Positions 32,968-43,285 are shown, counted from the first letter of the stretch. The stretch: 64,000 bases of DNA from Desulfoscipio geothermicus DSM 3669 (GCF_900115975.1 NZ_FOYM01000003.1:102064-166063), one strand, 5' to 3'. The notes: generated from the letters alone by a model not told the origin. Made by a program: numbers and translations.

Positions 32968-33942
32968 ATGCTAAACAAAGCTAAAATTACAGGAAAAAAC
33001 CAGACTTTTTTAATCATCGGACCAAAAAGCGAGGCTGCTTTTGTAGCCAGTAAGATATCCAACTATTTTAACGGGCAAGTTGAAACCATTATTTACAATT
33101 GGGCCGATGATACCGGCTCATTTGAAAAACTGGTAAACAACCACGACATTATATGTTTAACTCCCGGTGTAAAAAAAGATAAAATGCAGGTCATTATGTC
33201 CCTTTGCCAGGAAACAAATAAAACATTATACCTGGTGCCGGGCTTGTTTGAGGTGTTGCTGCAGGGAGCAAGTTTTTTCTACGTGGGCGATATACCGCTT
33301 TTGCGAGTCAGCGGCCTGGGTCTTTCCTACCGGCAGCAATGGAAAAAAAGAATCCTTGACTTGCTGCTATCCGCAATCGGCCTTATACTGGCCTTTTTTT
33401 TATTCCCTTTAATAGCACTGGCCATTAAATTAACCTCACCCGGGCCGGTTTTTTACACTCAGGAAAGAGTAGGCCTTAATGGTAAAATTTTTAAATTATT
33501 TAAATTTCGTTCAATGATTCACCAGGCGGAACAACTGACCGGACCGGTATTGGCCACAAAAGATGATTCCCGGGTGACCCCGGTAGGCAAAATACTGCGG
33601 GCCAGCCGGCTGGATGAATTGCCCCAGCTTTACAATGTTTTGCGGGGAGATATGAGCATAGTGGGACCTCGTCCGGAGCGTCCCATTTTTGTAAAAGAAT
33701 TCATGCAAACGATACCACACTACCGTTACAGGCTGCATATCAGGCCGGGAATCACCGGCCTGGCCCAGGTTAAGGGCAGGTATGCCACCTCAGCGGAAGA
33801 CAAGTTAATATATGATCTCTGGTATATCAATAACTACTCTCTATGGCTCGACCTGAGAATAGTTTTGCTGACAGCACGTGTGGTTTTGACCGGAAGCAAT
33901 GCCAGGGGAATAACCCCTAAAAAGCCTTTGGTAAAGCCATGA
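32968..33942 (+). CDS. Initiating sugar-phosphate transferase (polyprenyl-phosphate, PglC/WcaJ class)
   Basis: 324 residues. A divergent N-terminal Rossmann-like part precedes a reentrant/membrane helix at about residues 131-156 (LDLLLSAIGLILAFFLFPLI). Then comes the monotopic phosphoglycosyl transferase core: FKFRSMIHQAE, SRLDELPQLYNVLRGDMSIV with the catalytic Asp-Glu, GPRPERPIF and RPGITGLAQVKGR. It transfers a sugar-1-phosphate to undecaprenyl phosphate and starts each repeat unit. Confidence 0.93.
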   Translation: MLNKAKITGKNQTFLIIGPKSEAAFVASKISNYFNGQVETIIYNWADDTGSFEKLVNNHDIICLTPGVKKDKMQVIMSLCQETNKTLYLVPGLFEVLLQGASFFYVGDIPLLRVSGLGLSYRQQWKKRILDLLLSAIGLILAFFLFPLIALAIKLTSPGPVFYTQERVGLNGKIFKLFKFRSMIHQAEQLTGPVLATKDDSRVTPVGKILRASRLDELPQLYNVLRGDMSIVGPRPERPIFVKEFMQTIPHYRYRLHIRPGITGLAQVKGRYATSAEDKLIYDLWYINNYSLWLDLRIVLLTARVVLTGSNARGITPKKPLVKP

Positions 33943-34006
33943 AAGAAGAGTTGAAAACGAGCGGTAACACAAAATTATCAACGGGTGACATGAAAAGAGG
34001 GATTTG

Positions 34007-35266
34007 ATGGAAAAGGTTTGTGTATTAGGGTTGGGCTACATTGGGTTACCCACCGCCAGCCTGCTGGCAACCAAGGGTTTTAAGGTTCATGGTGTAGATG
34101 TTAATACAAAAACCGTGGAAGCCATCAATCGCGGCAGTAACCACATTCATGAACCCGACCTGGACGTTCTTGTTAAATCGGCGGTATTAAGCGGCAATCT
34201 GGTTGCCGCCCTGGAGCCTGCACCTGCAGAAATTTTCATCATTGCCGTACCGACACCGCTAAAAGAAAAACAATTTCCCGACATATCATATATTCAAACA
34301 GCCACCCACGCCATCGCTCCTTATCTGGAGCCCGGCAACCTGGTTATACTTGAATCAACAAGTCCCGTGGGAACAACTGAAAAAATCACCGGCTGGTTAA
34401 AAGAATTACGTCCTGATCTGTTAATTCCTCCTGTTAATGAACATATCGCCCCGGTCGCCAGCGAAGGGGCACAAATTTTTATTACCCACTGCCCGGAGCG
34501 CGTTTTGCCCGGACAGATTATTAAAGAACTGATAGATAACGACAGAATCATTGGCGGTATAGATCAAGCTTCCGCCCAAAAAGCAGAGTTGTTTTACCGA
34601 AAGTTTATCAAGGGAAATATTTTGCTTACCGATGCTCGTACCGCTGAATTATGCAAACTGGTGGAAAATGCTTTCAGGGACGTGAATATCGCTTTTGCCA
34701 ATGAGCTTTCGGTTATCTGCGATAATCTAGGTATAAACGTATGGGAACTTATAGACTTGGCCAACCGACACCCACGGGTGAATATTCTTATGCCCGGACC
34801 CGGCGTGGGCGGTCATTGTATTGCCGTGGATCCTTGGTTTATTGTTCATGCCGCTCCGGGTGAGGCCAGGATCATACGCGCCGCCCGGAAAGTAAATGAC
34901 AGCAAACCCCGTTATGTTGCAGCAAAAGTAGCTGAAAAAGCGGCCCGCTTCAAGGAACCGGTGATAGCCTGCCTGGGGCTTGCTTTCAAGGCTGATATCA
35001 ATGATTTACGGGAAAGCCCGGCCGTGGAAATCGTTCAACAACTGGCCGTAAACCGAACCGGTCGAATCCTGGTTGTAGAACCGCATATAGACGCTTTGCC
35101 CGCAGAACTGGTTGATTTGGAAAATGTTCATCTTGCCGACCTTGGCATGGCTTTACGACAAGCTGATCTGGTGACGCTGCTGGTCAACCACCGGGCCTTT
35201 TACAGTATCAGCCGTGAACTGTTAAATGAGAAGGTGATAATTGATACACGGGGGATATGGCGATGA
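34007..35266 (+). CDS. wecC: UDP-N-acetyl-D-mannosaminuronate dehydrogenase-like (WecC)
   Basis: 419 residues from ATG 34007 (AAGAGGG-ATTTG upstream). The NAD-binding loop is VLGLGYIGLPTASLLA. Then ESTSPVGTTEKI, and the catalytic cysteine in GPGVGGHCIAVDPWF, typical of WecC. Also LAFKADINDLRESPAVEIV near the C-terminus. WecC oxidises UDP-ManNAc to UDP-ManNAcA; a UDP-Glc/GlcNAc dehydrogenase cannot be excluded. Provides a uronic acid for the polymer. Confidence 0.9.
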   Translation: MEKVCVLGLGYIGLPTASLLATKGFKVHGVDVNTKTVEAINRGSNHIHEPDLDVLVKSAVLSGNLVAALEPAPAEIFIIAVPTPLKEKQFPDISYIQTATHAIAPYLEPGNLVILESTSPVGTTEKITGWLKELRPDLLIPPVNEHIAPVASEGAQIFITHCPERVLPGQIIKELIDNDRIIGGIDQASAQKAELFYRKFIKGNILLTDARTAELCKLVENAFRDVNIAFANELSVICDNLGINVWELIDLANRHPRVNILMPGPGVGGHCIAVDPWFIVHAAPGEARIIRAARKVNDSKPRYVAAKVAEKAARFKEPVIACLGLAFKADINDLRESPAVEIVQQLAVNRTGRILVVEPHIDALPAELVDLENVHLADLGMALRQADLVTLLVNHRAFYSISRELLNEKVIIDTRGIWR

Positions 35267-37431
35267 AACAGGTTCTGATAAAACAGGGACACGCGATTGT
35301 GGAGAAAATCCCCGCACCCCTGTCGGAGCCCGGAACAGTACTGGTACAAGTTTATCATTCTTGCATTTCCACGGGTACTGAAATGAGCGGGATTGAAGTA
35401 AGTGGGTTACCCCTGTGGAAGCGTATCCTGCAACAGCCCGATAACGCTAAGAAAGGATTAAAAATGCTGGCCACTCAGGGCTTTGCCCACACCCGAAACA
35501 TGATTGAGGGCAAACTGGCCACCGGACACCCCACAGGCTATTCCGCCGCCGGCATAGTGCTGGAAACCGGAGAGGGCATCGAGGATCTGCAGCCCGGAGA
35601 CCGAGTGGCCTGCGCCGGATCGCAATACGCCCACCACGCCGAAATTATCCGCGTACCGCGAAATCTTGTGGTTCCCGTACCGGGTAAACTGGATTTGGCC
35701 GCGGCCAGCACAGTTACTCTGGGGGCCATTGCGCTTCAGGGTGTACGCCGGGCCCAGGCCGCCTTGGGCGAAACATTTGTGGTAATCGGCCTGGGGGTTC
35801 TGGGACAGCTTACCGCCCAGCTGCTCAAGGTCAATGGCTGCCGGGTGATCGGCACGGATTTAAACCGGGAGCGCATTTACCTGGCCCAAAGCCTGGGCCT
35901 CGATATAGGAATCCACCCCGAAGACGGCAGCGATCTGGAGCATGTGGCGCGCCTGACCGGCGGACTCGGCGCCGACGGCGTCATCATTACCGCCGCCACA
36001 TCTTCCGACACGCTGGTATCCACTGCTTTTCAAATGTGCCGCAAGAAAGGCCGGGTGGTACTGGTCGGCGATGTGGGGCTTCATCTAAACCGGGCAGATT
36101 TTTACCAAAAAGAACTGGATTTTTTTATATCCTGTTCTTACGGGCCCGGGCGGTACGACAATAATTACGAGGAAAAGGGGTTGGACTACCCCGTGGCCTA
36201 TGTGCGCTGGACCGAGAATCGCAACATGGCCGAATATATACGCCTGCTGGACGAAGGTAAAGTTAAAGTCGCCCCGCTGATAGCCGCCACTTACCCCATA
36301 GATAAAGCACATGCGGCTTATGATGAGATCAGGGAAGGCAACAATGTCCCTCCCATTGTTTTACTTTCATACCCACAGCGTGCGGAAAATGCCGCACCTG
36401 CCCGCTCAGTCGCCAATCCGGCCGCTCGTCCCGCCGGGCCCGGCCGCATCCGGATCGCCCTGGTGGGGGCGGGTAATTTTGCCAAGGGCACTCACCTGCC
36501 GAATTTGCAGGCGCTGTCGGATTGTTTTCATTTACAGGCGGTGGTGAGCCGCACCGGTCATAACGCCACCGCTACGGCGAGACAGTTTGGGGCCAACTAT
36601 GCCACCACTGACTACCGGCAGGTTTTGGAAGACCCCGCGGTTGATGCGGTGCTGATTGCCACCCGCCACAACCTGCATGCCTCGATGGCCCTGGAAGCGC
36701 TCAAGGCCGGCAAGCACGTGCTGGTAGAAAAACCGCTTGCACTGACACGGGAAGAACTTGACATGATTAAAGAGTATTACGCTTCCGCCGGCGGGAATGC
36801 ACCGCTGCTGTTGACGGGTTTTAACCGCCGCTTCTCCCGCTACGCCCGGCGTATTTACGAACTTATTCAGGGCCGGAGCAATCCGATGATCCTTAACTAC
36901 CGCATGAATGCAGGCTACATCCCACCGGACCACTGGGTCCATACTGAAGAAGGCGGTGGGCGCAACCGCGGCGAAGCCTGCCACATATACGACCTCTTCA
37001 CCTACTTTACGGGCAGCAAAGTTGTTAAAGTTAACGCTCAGGCCATTATGCCAGATACAGAATATTACAAACGCAACGACAACTTTGTGGCCAACATGAC
37101 TTTTACAGATGGTTCGGTAGCCACCCTTACTTATACGGCGCTGGGGTCCGGGGAATACCCCAAGGAACAGCTGGAGGTATTCGTAGACGGCAGGGTCTTG
37201 GTGCTGAATGATTACAAGCGCCTGGAGGTTTTTGGCGCAAGAGGCAAGGGCACAAGCAGCATGATTATGGAAAAAGGGCAAAGGGACGAACTGGAAGCAT
37301 TTGCCCGCGCGATTCAACAAGGGGGCGACTGGCCCATTCCGCTCTGGCAGCAGGTGCAGGCTACGAAGATAAGTTTGGAAGTGGAACGAAAGATATCCCC
37401 TTACTCAACCAGCAGTGGGGGTAAATCCTGA
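35263..37431 (+). CDS. Two-domain oxidoreductase: MDR dehydrogenase fused to Gfo/Idh/MocA
   Basis: 722 residues from ATG 35263 (GGGGG eight bases upstream), overlapping wecC as ATGA. Residues about 1-370 are a medium-chain alcohol-dehydrogenase-like domain (TGYSAAGIVLETG, VIGLGVLGQLTAQLL). Residues about 390-722 are a Gfo/Idh/MocA domain (IALVGAGNFAKGTHLPNL, HVLVEKPLALTREEL, LLTGFNRRFSRYA). Such fusions recur in surface-polysaccharide loci with heparinase-like and AsnB genes; the sugar modified is not known. The second half may oxidise and reduce the sugar ring. Confidence 0.88.
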   Translation: MKQVLIKQGHAIVEKIPAPLSEPGTVLVQVYHSCISTGTEMSGIEVSGLPLWKRILQQPDNAKKGLKMLATQGFAHTRNMIEGKLATGHPTGYSAAGIVLETGEGIEDLQPGDRVACAGSQYAHHAEIIRVPRNLVVPVPGKLDLAAASTVTLGAIALQGVRRAQAALGETFVVIGLGVLGQLTAQLLKVNGCRVIGTDLNRERIYLAQSLGLDIGIHPEDGSDLEHVARLTGGLGADGVIITAATSSDTLVSTAFQMCRKKGRVVLVGDVGLHLNRADFYQKELDFFISCSYGPGRYDNNYEEKGLDYPVAYVRWTENRNMAEYIRLLDEGKVKVAPLIAATYPIDKAHAAYDEIREGNNVPPIVLLSYPQRAENAAPARSVANPAARPAGPGRIRIALVGAGNFAKGTHLPNLQALSDCFHLQAVVSRTGHNATATARQFGANYATTDYRQVLEDPAVDAVLIATRHNLHASMALEALKAGKHVLVEKPLALTREELDMIKEYYASAGGNAPLLLTGFNRRFSRYARRIYELIQGRSNPMILNYRMNAGYIPPDHWVHTEEGGGRNRGEACHIYDLFTYFTGSKVVKVNAQAIMPDTEYYKRNDNFVANMTFTDGSVATLTYTALGSGEYPKEQLEVFVDGRVLVLNDYKRLEVFGARGKGTSSMIMEKGQRDELEAFARAIQQGGDWPIPLWQQVQATKISLEVERKISPYSTSSGGKS

Positions 37432-39329
37432 TGTGCGGCATCGCCGGTGCAATGACGTTCAAAAACAGCTGTTTTAAGATTACCGAACCATACATTAACC
37501 GCATGCGGGATACCATGGTCCACCGGGGCCCGGATGGAGCGGGAACATGGGTGGCGGAGGACGGCCGGGTGGGCCTGGGCCACCGCCGGCTGGCCATTAT
37601 CGATTTATCCTCAGCCGCCGCCCAGCCCATGTGCAACGAGGATGCTACACTGTGGGTCTCCTTCAATGGCGAGATCTACAATCACGCGGAAATACGCGCG
37701 GAGCTGGAACAAACAGGCGGGCATCTGTGGAAGACGGACCACTCGGATACCGAGGTTATCCTGCACGCGTTTGAACAGTGGGGCATCAATTGCCTGGAAA
37801 AATTTCGGGGTATGTTTGCCATCGCCTTATGGGACGCCAGGGAGCGGGAGATGTGGCTGATCCGTGACCGGATTGGGATCAAGCCGCTGTATTACAGCAT
37901 CCACCACGGCCGCATCATCTTCGCTTCCGAAATTAAGGCTCTCCTGGAAGACCCCGAACAAAAACGGGCGGTAAACGAGGAAGCACTCTACCATTATCTT
38001 TCTTTTTTAACCGCACCGGCGCCTCACACCCTGTTTGAGGGCATTCACAAGCTGCCCGGCGGCACCTGGCTGCAGGTAAGCGAAGACGGCCGGATCCGCA
38101 AGCACCGCTACTGGGATGTTCTGGACCACACCACGCCGCTGGCCGGCGTCTCCGAAGAGGAGATCGCCGGGCGGATTTTGGCTGAACTGCGCACAGCGGT
38201 AAAGCTGCGCAAGGTCAGCGATGTGCCGGTGGGGGTTTTTCTTTCCGGCGGGATTGACTCAAGCACCAATGCGGCGTTGTTTTCCGAAGGGGAAGGCGGC
38301 CCCGTCAAAACTTTTTCCATAGGCTATCAAGGCGCATACCGGTCATACCAAAACGAACTGCATTACGCCCGCAAAATGGCAAAGGAAGTCAGGGCCGAAT
38401 ATTATGAGCGGCTGCTCAGTATTGACGACCTGATCGATTTTCTGCCCCAAATGGTGTACTTGCAAGACGAACCCATTGCCGACCCGGTATGTGTCCCGGT
38501 CTACTACGTTTCCAAGCTGGCCCGGGACAACGGCGTGATCGTCTGCCAAGTGGGGGAAGGAGCGGATGAGCTGTTTTGGGGCTATCCCGGCTGGCAAACC
38601 GCGCTCCGGCTGCAGCGTTACGATGACCTGCCGGTCCCCCGGGTGTTCAAACACCTGGGGCTCCTGGCACTGGAGGTATTAGGAAAGAAACAATCCACTT
38701 ACTACGAATGGCTGCGCCGGGCAGCCAAGGGGCAGCCAATCTTTTGGGGCGGGGCGGAAGCCTTCACCGAATCCCAAAAGCAGCTACTCCTGTCTCCCCG
38801 CCTGCGCAAGCGGTTCAACAGGCTTACTTCCTGGGAGGCCCTGCAGCCCATCCGCCGGCGCTTTACGGAAAAAGCGCGGGAAAAGTCCCACCTCAACTGG
38901 ATGACTTACCTCGACCTGAACCTGCGACTCCCGGAGTTGCTGCTGATGCGGGTGGATAAAATGAGCATGGGGGTCAGTTTAGAGGGGCGCGTCCCCTTCC
39001 TTGACCACAAACTTGTGGAATTGGCCATGAGCATTCCGGAAAGGGTAAAGACAAAAAACAATACCCTTAAATACATTCTCAAGCAAGCCGTGCGGGACTT
39101 AATTCCGGACGAACTGATCGACCGCCGGAAACAGGGCTTTGGTGTGCCGATATATGAATGGTTCTTGGACCGCCTGGGCGACAAAACCAGGCAGGAACTG
39201 AATGACTTCTGTAACCAGACAGATTATTTGGACCGGGCCGGGGTTGAGCGTTTAATGGACCAGGGACGGGGCCCGCAGGCCTGGTATCTGTTAAATTTTG
39301 CCCTGTGGTGGAAGGAGTACATGGCATGA
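37431..39329 (+). CDS. asnB: Glutamine-dependent asparagine synthetase-like amidotransferase
   Basis: 632 residues. It begins MCGIAGA, so Cys2 becomes the N-terminal nucleophile of the glutaminase. SFNGEIYNHAEIR is the glutaminase core. The synthetase domain has the PP-loop FLSGGIDSS near residue 270 and LEGRVPFLDHKLVELAM near the C-terminus. In polysaccharide loci such enzymes may amidate uronic acids instead of making asparagine; the neighbouring WecC supports that but does not prove it. Its ATG shares bases with the upstream TGA. Confidence 0.9.
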   Translation: MCGIAGAMTFKNSCFKITEPYINRMRDTMVHRGPDGAGTWVAEDGRVGLGHRRLAIIDLSSAAAQPMCNEDATLWVSFNGEIYNHAEIRAELEQTGGHLWKTDHSDTEVILHAFEQWGINCLEKFRGMFAIALWDAREREMWLIRDRIGIKPLYYSIHHGRIIFASEIKALLEDPEQKRAVNEEALYHYLSFLTAPAPHTLFEGIHKLPGGTWLQVSEDGRIRKHRYWDVLDHTTPLAGVSEEEIAGRILAELRTAVKLRKVSDVPVGVFLSGGIDSSTNAALFSEGEGGPVKTFSIGYQGAYRSYQNELHYARKMAKEVRAEYYERLLSIDDLIDFLPQMVYLQDEPIADPVCVPVYYVSKLARDNGVIVCQVGEGADELFWGYPGWQTALRLQRYDDLPVPRVFKHLGLLALEVLGKKQSTYYEWLRRAAKGQPIFWGGAEAFTESQKQLLLSPRLRKRFNRLTSWEALQPIRRRFTEKAREKSHLNWMTYLDLNLRLPELLLMRVDKMSMGVSLEGRVPFLDHKLVELAMSIPERVKTKNNTLKYILKQAVRDLIPDELIDRRKQGFGVPIYEWFLDRLGDKTRQELNDFCNQTDYLDRAGVERLMDQGRGPQAWYLLNFALWWKEYMA

Positions 39330-40399
39330 ATAAAAAAATTTTTTTATTCGGTCCTTACCCTCCGCCATATGGGGGGGTATCAATATATGTTCATGCTCTA
39401 AATGAGTTTCTTATTGAAGTTGGGTTTGATTGCAACCTTAAAATATATCGACAAGACGGCACGGCGATTGATTATGTGCAACCGAGTTTCACCAGTGTGT
39501 ATAAAAATTTCTTCAAAATCACGAAGAAAGATACCTGTTTAGATTCGTGCAGCTTCTTTTTGGAATATCCTTCAATAAAAGCCACCCTGGCATGGCTATT
39601 AATTAAGATGTTAAAAAGATTCAGGTGGATAAAAATCATACATGATGGGTCACTACCGTCACGATATAAACATTTTGCATTTGTCCAGAAGTTTGTTTTC
39701 CATGCAGCAATTAAATTTATTGATGAACTTATTGTAGTCAGTGAAGATCTGTACTCCTGGTTACGAAACAACATCAAGGTTAAACAAAAGGTCTTACTTA
39801 TAAAAAGTCTGCTGCCAATTCCTCCTCAAACTTTTAATACCCCCTTACCTGTTGAAATCGAGCAAGCAATAGCGCATCATAGAAAAACGGTATGTTGCAT
39901 CGGCGCATTTACTCCGGTCTATGGATTCAAACACGTTGCAGATGCTGTAGAGAAAATTCGTAAAGAGACAGAGGATGATATTGGACTGGTTTTTATCAAT
40001 GCATCTTTTACCGGGGATAAGAATTATAAATCTAAAGTATTAAAGCAGAGGGAATGGATTACTGTCCTAACAGACATTCCACGTTCACAAGTGTTGCAGA
40101 TTTTAAAAAGAAGCAATGTTTTTGTCAGGGGGGTTGATTTCGAAAGCTACGGCCTTTCTAGAGTAGAATCGCTTTGGTGCGGCACCCCCGTTGTAGCAAC
40201 AAGGGTTGGGGAAACACGAGGGATGCTGTTATACGATTACGGAAACGTAAAAGAGCTGGTTCAACAAATTAAAAAAGCTTTATATACTCCCTCCGGACAG
40301 GATATCCATAAGTGGGCGGAGCATTTTCGCCAGGAAGCGGAGGCTAATTTGGCGGCAATAATAAACATCATAAACTCCGGTAGAGGTTCCAATGGTTAA
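39326..40399 (+). CDS. Glycosyltransferase, GT-B fold (family 4-like)
   Basis: 357 residues from ATG 39326, overlapping asnB as ATGA with AAGGAG nine bases upstream. N-terminal FLFGPYPPPYGGVSIYVHAL and C-terminal GVDFESYGLSRVESLWCGTP with VVATRVGETRG are the donor-site pattern of retaining GT4-type enzymes. Base composition drops sharply at its start compared with asnB, suggesting a separate origin for 39.3-44 kb. Confidence 0.85.
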   Translation: MNKKIFLFGPYPPPYGGVSIYVHALNEFLIEVGFDCNLKIYRQDGTAIDYVQPSFTSVYKNFFKITKKDTCLDSCSFFLEYPSIKATLAWLLIKMLKRFRWIKIIHDGSLPSRYKHFAFVQKFVFHAAIKFIDELIVVSEDLYSWLRNNIKVKQKVLLIKSLLPIPPQTFNTPLPVEIEQAIAHHRKTVCCIGAFTPVYGFKHVADAVEKIRKETEDDIGLVFINASFTGDKNYKSKVLKQREWITVLTDIPRSQVLQILKRSNVFVRGVDFESYGLSRVESLWCGTPVVATRVGETRGMLLYDYGNVKELVQQIKKALYTPSGQDIHKWAEHFRQEAEANLAAIINIINSGRGSNG

Positions 40400-41641
40400 T
40401 AAAGTAAAAAGTCTCCTTGCAGGCGGTACAATACAAAGAGATGCTTTGCAGATATACGCTATTCAGTTTTTGTCACTTGGCTTGGGTTTGGTTGGGAGCA
40501 TTATTGTGGCACGAACTCTTGGCCCGGCCAACAAAGGCATCTTTGACCTCTTTAACTTACTGAGCTCATTTATTGTTGAGTTTGGGTTGCTAGGCTTTGG
40601 TAGTGGTCTTCTATACTATTTAGCCAACAAAGGTGAGCCGGTCAGTAAAACCCATGGGACAGGGCTTATATTTGTACTGGTAATGGGTTGTTTAACTGCC
40701 ATAACCGGGTGGCTTGGTCTACCCGGTTGGAAAAGGATTTTCCCCGGTTTACAGGATTGGATCATCTTGCTGGCCTTTTTTTGGGCCCCGGCAGCTTATT
40801 ACCGGATAATTTGGTCAAATATTTTGACCGGAATTAATCGAGCTGTAGTAACTTACCGAATCGGGTTATATATTACAGTTGTTAATATCCTGGCAATTGT
40901 AACCCTGTGGGCTTCCAACAGGTTGGATGTCGAAAACATTATAAGACTAACTGCTATGCTAGGTGTTATTAACGGAATCGTTGCTTTTATTATCCTGTGC
41001 AAACACGAGAGGAAGGTTAAAGCAAGTCTTAACTTAGCCCGAAATAGCCTGCGGTATGGTTTGGTGATCTATGTTGGGTTTATCGCAAACATAATGCATT
41101 TCAAAATTGACCAGGTAATGATAAATTACTGGCTGGGAACAAAAGCGGTGGGAATATATGCCGTTAGTGTTCGCTGGGCGGAAATGCTTTTTTTTTAGAC
41201 GGTGCGATAATCTCCGCTGCGCTATACAAAATAAGTTCTGCGAGTGCTGAAGAGAGCTATGTGCTATCAAAGCATCTTTCTAAAATACAACTTTTGATCA
41301 GTGGCGGGTCGGGCATATTACTGGCTGCAGTGGCTTACCCGGTGATTCTGATTTTATATGGTGAGGCTTACCGTAATGCTGCGTGGTCGCTTATCTTACT
41401 TATTCCTGGTGTAGTAGCCTGGTCCGTTTCAAAACTGTTATCCAATACGCTAACTTATAATAGAAATATGGCATCATTTGTTGCAAAAGTTGCTGTTTGT
41501 GGTTGCTTGCTTAATATACTGCTAAATTATGTATTTATAAACGTCATATTAATTGGAATTAATGGTGCTTCCATAGCGTCTTCGTTAAGTTATTTTTTTG
41601 TAGCATTATTGATCGGTTTAAAAACCAGGGGAGTTAGTTGA
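40392..41641 (+). pseudogene. wzx: Wzx-type polysaccharide flippase, split by frameshift in a T9 tract
   Basis: The first frame (40392-41198) gives 268 residues of multi-span membrane protein (IQFLSLGLGLVGSIIVART, then GPANKGIFDLFNLLSSFIVE) and stops right after EMLFF in a run of nine T (41188-41196). One extra T would continue the same protein through FLDGAIISAALYKISSASA to residue about 416, ending ALLIGLKTRGVS at 41641. The whole is a typical Wzx/MATE-like flippase of the polysaccharide biosynthesis family. Either a real mutation, a phase-variable or slippage-corrected gene, or a sequencing error in a homopolymer. Confidence 0.85.
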
Positions 41642-41643
41642 CT

Positions 41644-42492
41644 ATGAAGCTAACAAAACAACAAATCGAATATTTTGTGAATAAGGTTGGACAGCCCGAG
41701 GCTTCAATTTTACTGAATAAATTTTTTAATTCATACAGGCATTATCTTAATTCAAGTGATGTAGCCGATCTGTATGATGATAATTATGCAGCTAAAATCA
41801 ACTCCTTGGAAACTTATTTAATAATTAACAATAAATACAAAATACACACATACAATAAATACTCTTATGAATACTTAATCCCAAGGCTCACAATACATAG
41901 CAGAATACTGGATGTGGGTTGTGGAAGTGGAGATTTTGCATTAGCCATAGCTGCACAGGGAGTAAAATATGTGGTTGGCATGGATTTTTCCCGGAAAGCC
42001 ATAAAGGAGGCCAATGCCAAGCTTGCCAAATCCGGATTAAATATGTGTCACTTCCTTTGTGCAAATGTGTTAAATATGGATAACCAATTTATATTTGATT
42101 TTGTTATTCTTAATGACATAATTGAACATCTTTCGGACGCAGAATTGAAAACCCTATTTAAAAATATCAGCAGTGTTTTGGTTACTGGTGGCGAGGTTAT
42201 TATTCATACTCCCAATGGCTTAGCCATATGCAATGATACTGATACAAACTTTTTTCAAAAAGCTGCGAAAACATATTTACGACTGTTTAAACACTGGAGA
42301 GGCTTTGAAAGAACAGTTGAACAAATATATTATGATCAAACTCATATAAATATAAAAAGTTTTCGACAACTAAGAAAATGTTTAAAAGAATATGGTTACC
42401 AAGCTTCAGTAATCTACGACGAAAAAAGTAAGTTGCCGTTTATAAACCAGCTATCCTCTAACATGCTTGTTATAGCAAAAAAAAATAATTAA
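41644..42492 (+). CDS. Class I SAM-dependent methyltransferase
   Basis: 282 residues from ATG 41644; a TTG at 41638 overlapping the wzx stop is an alternative. Motif I is ILDVGCGSGDFALAI near residue 88, followed by VVGMDFSRKAIKEAN and FVILNDIIEHLSD. Likely methylates a sugar of the repeat unit or caps the chain. AT-rich like its neighbours. Confidence 0.85.
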   Translation: MKLTKQQIEYFVNKVGQPEASILLNKFFNSYRHYLNSSDVADLYDDNYAAKINSLETYLIINNKYKIHTYNKYSYEYLIPRLTIHSRILDVGCGSGDFALAIAAQGVKYVVGMDFSRKAIKEANAKLAKSGLNMCHFLCANVLNMDNQFIFDFVILNDIIEHLSDAELKTLFKNISSVLVTGGEVIIHTPNGLAICNDTDTNFFQKAAKTYLRLFKHWRGFERTVEQIYYDQTHINIKSFRQLRKCLKEYGYQASVIYDEKSKLPFINQLSSNMLVIAKKNN

Positions 42493-42544
42493 TGATTGAT
42501 AGTATGTGCCGAACTTAGTATAAAAAACTGGAGGCGCATAAGAC

Positions 42545-43285
42545 GTGAGGAAATTAAATAGCGAAGAATACGAACATTACTGGAACAACGTTCATATGAA
42601 AATTACAGACGACTTGGCAGCTGTTTGCTTTCCTGATAAGCCTGCTTATTTTAATGCATTTTATGACAACATACAAAAATATGCTTTGACTAAGTATTTT
42701 ACCCATGAAAAAATATCTTTTAAGGGTAAAAAGGTATTAGATATTGGTTGCGGGAGGGGACGTTGGTTGTCGTTCTATAAAAAAAGATATGGTGCACAAG
42801 CTGTAGGTATCGACTTGTCGGAATCCGCAGTGCACGCATGCCAAAATCAAGGTCTTGATGCTCACGTAGGCTCAATAACTTGCATGCCGTATGAAGATCA
42901 GTGTTTTGATTTCGTTAATTCAATAACTGTATTAATGCATTTACCTGACCAACTCAAAGAAAAAGCCATAGCTGAAATTGCAAGGGTTTTAAAATCGGGT
43001 GGTAATGTATTTATTCTTGAAGCCACCTGGAAAGACCCCTCTCCTCACGTTTTTAGCTTTAGTGTTTTAGAGTGGGAAAAGCTATTTAAGAAATATGGTA
43101 TGCGTTTAATATATAAATCTGCTCATTGTTTTAACTTATTTCGAAGGAAACTGCCATTTTTTCCAATATTCAGAGATTTCATATCTATTTATCTAGACTA
43201 TCCATTAGAATTTTTATTAATGAATTACTTTTATGGTAAACAATCAAATGTTTCCTTACAGCATTTGTTGGTGTTTGAAAAATGA
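42545..43285 (+). CDS. Class I SAM-dependent methyltransferase
   Basis: 246 residues, GTG start with GGAGGCGCATAAGAC upstream. Motif I VLDIGCGRGRWLSFY near residue 62, then AVGIDLSESAVHACQ and FVNSITVLMHLPDQLKE. Acceptor unknown. Second of three methyltransferases in a row; the next gene overlaps it by 4 bp. Confidence 0.85.
   Translation: MRKLNSEEYEHYWNNVHMKITDDLAAVCFPDKPAYFNAFYDNIQKYALTKYFTHEKISFKGKKVLDIGCGRGRWLSFYKKRYGAQAVGIDLSESAVHACQNQGLDAHVGSITCMPYEDQCFDFVNSITVLMHLPDQLKEKAIAEIARVLKSGGNVFILEATWKDPSPHVFSFSVLEWEKLFKKYGMRLIYKSAHCFNLFRRKLPFFPIFRDFISIYLDYPLEFLLMNYFYGKQSNVSLQHLLVFEK

Noticed and set aside
36532..37320. Minus-strand 262-codon frame opposite the two-domain oxidoreductase
   Set aside because: Antisense shadow of a GC-rich gene; no recognisable motif.
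41261..41641. Separate 126-residue membrane gene
   Set aside because: It is the C-terminal part of the flippase in the shifted frame; one extra T at 41188-41196 joins it to the preceding frame.
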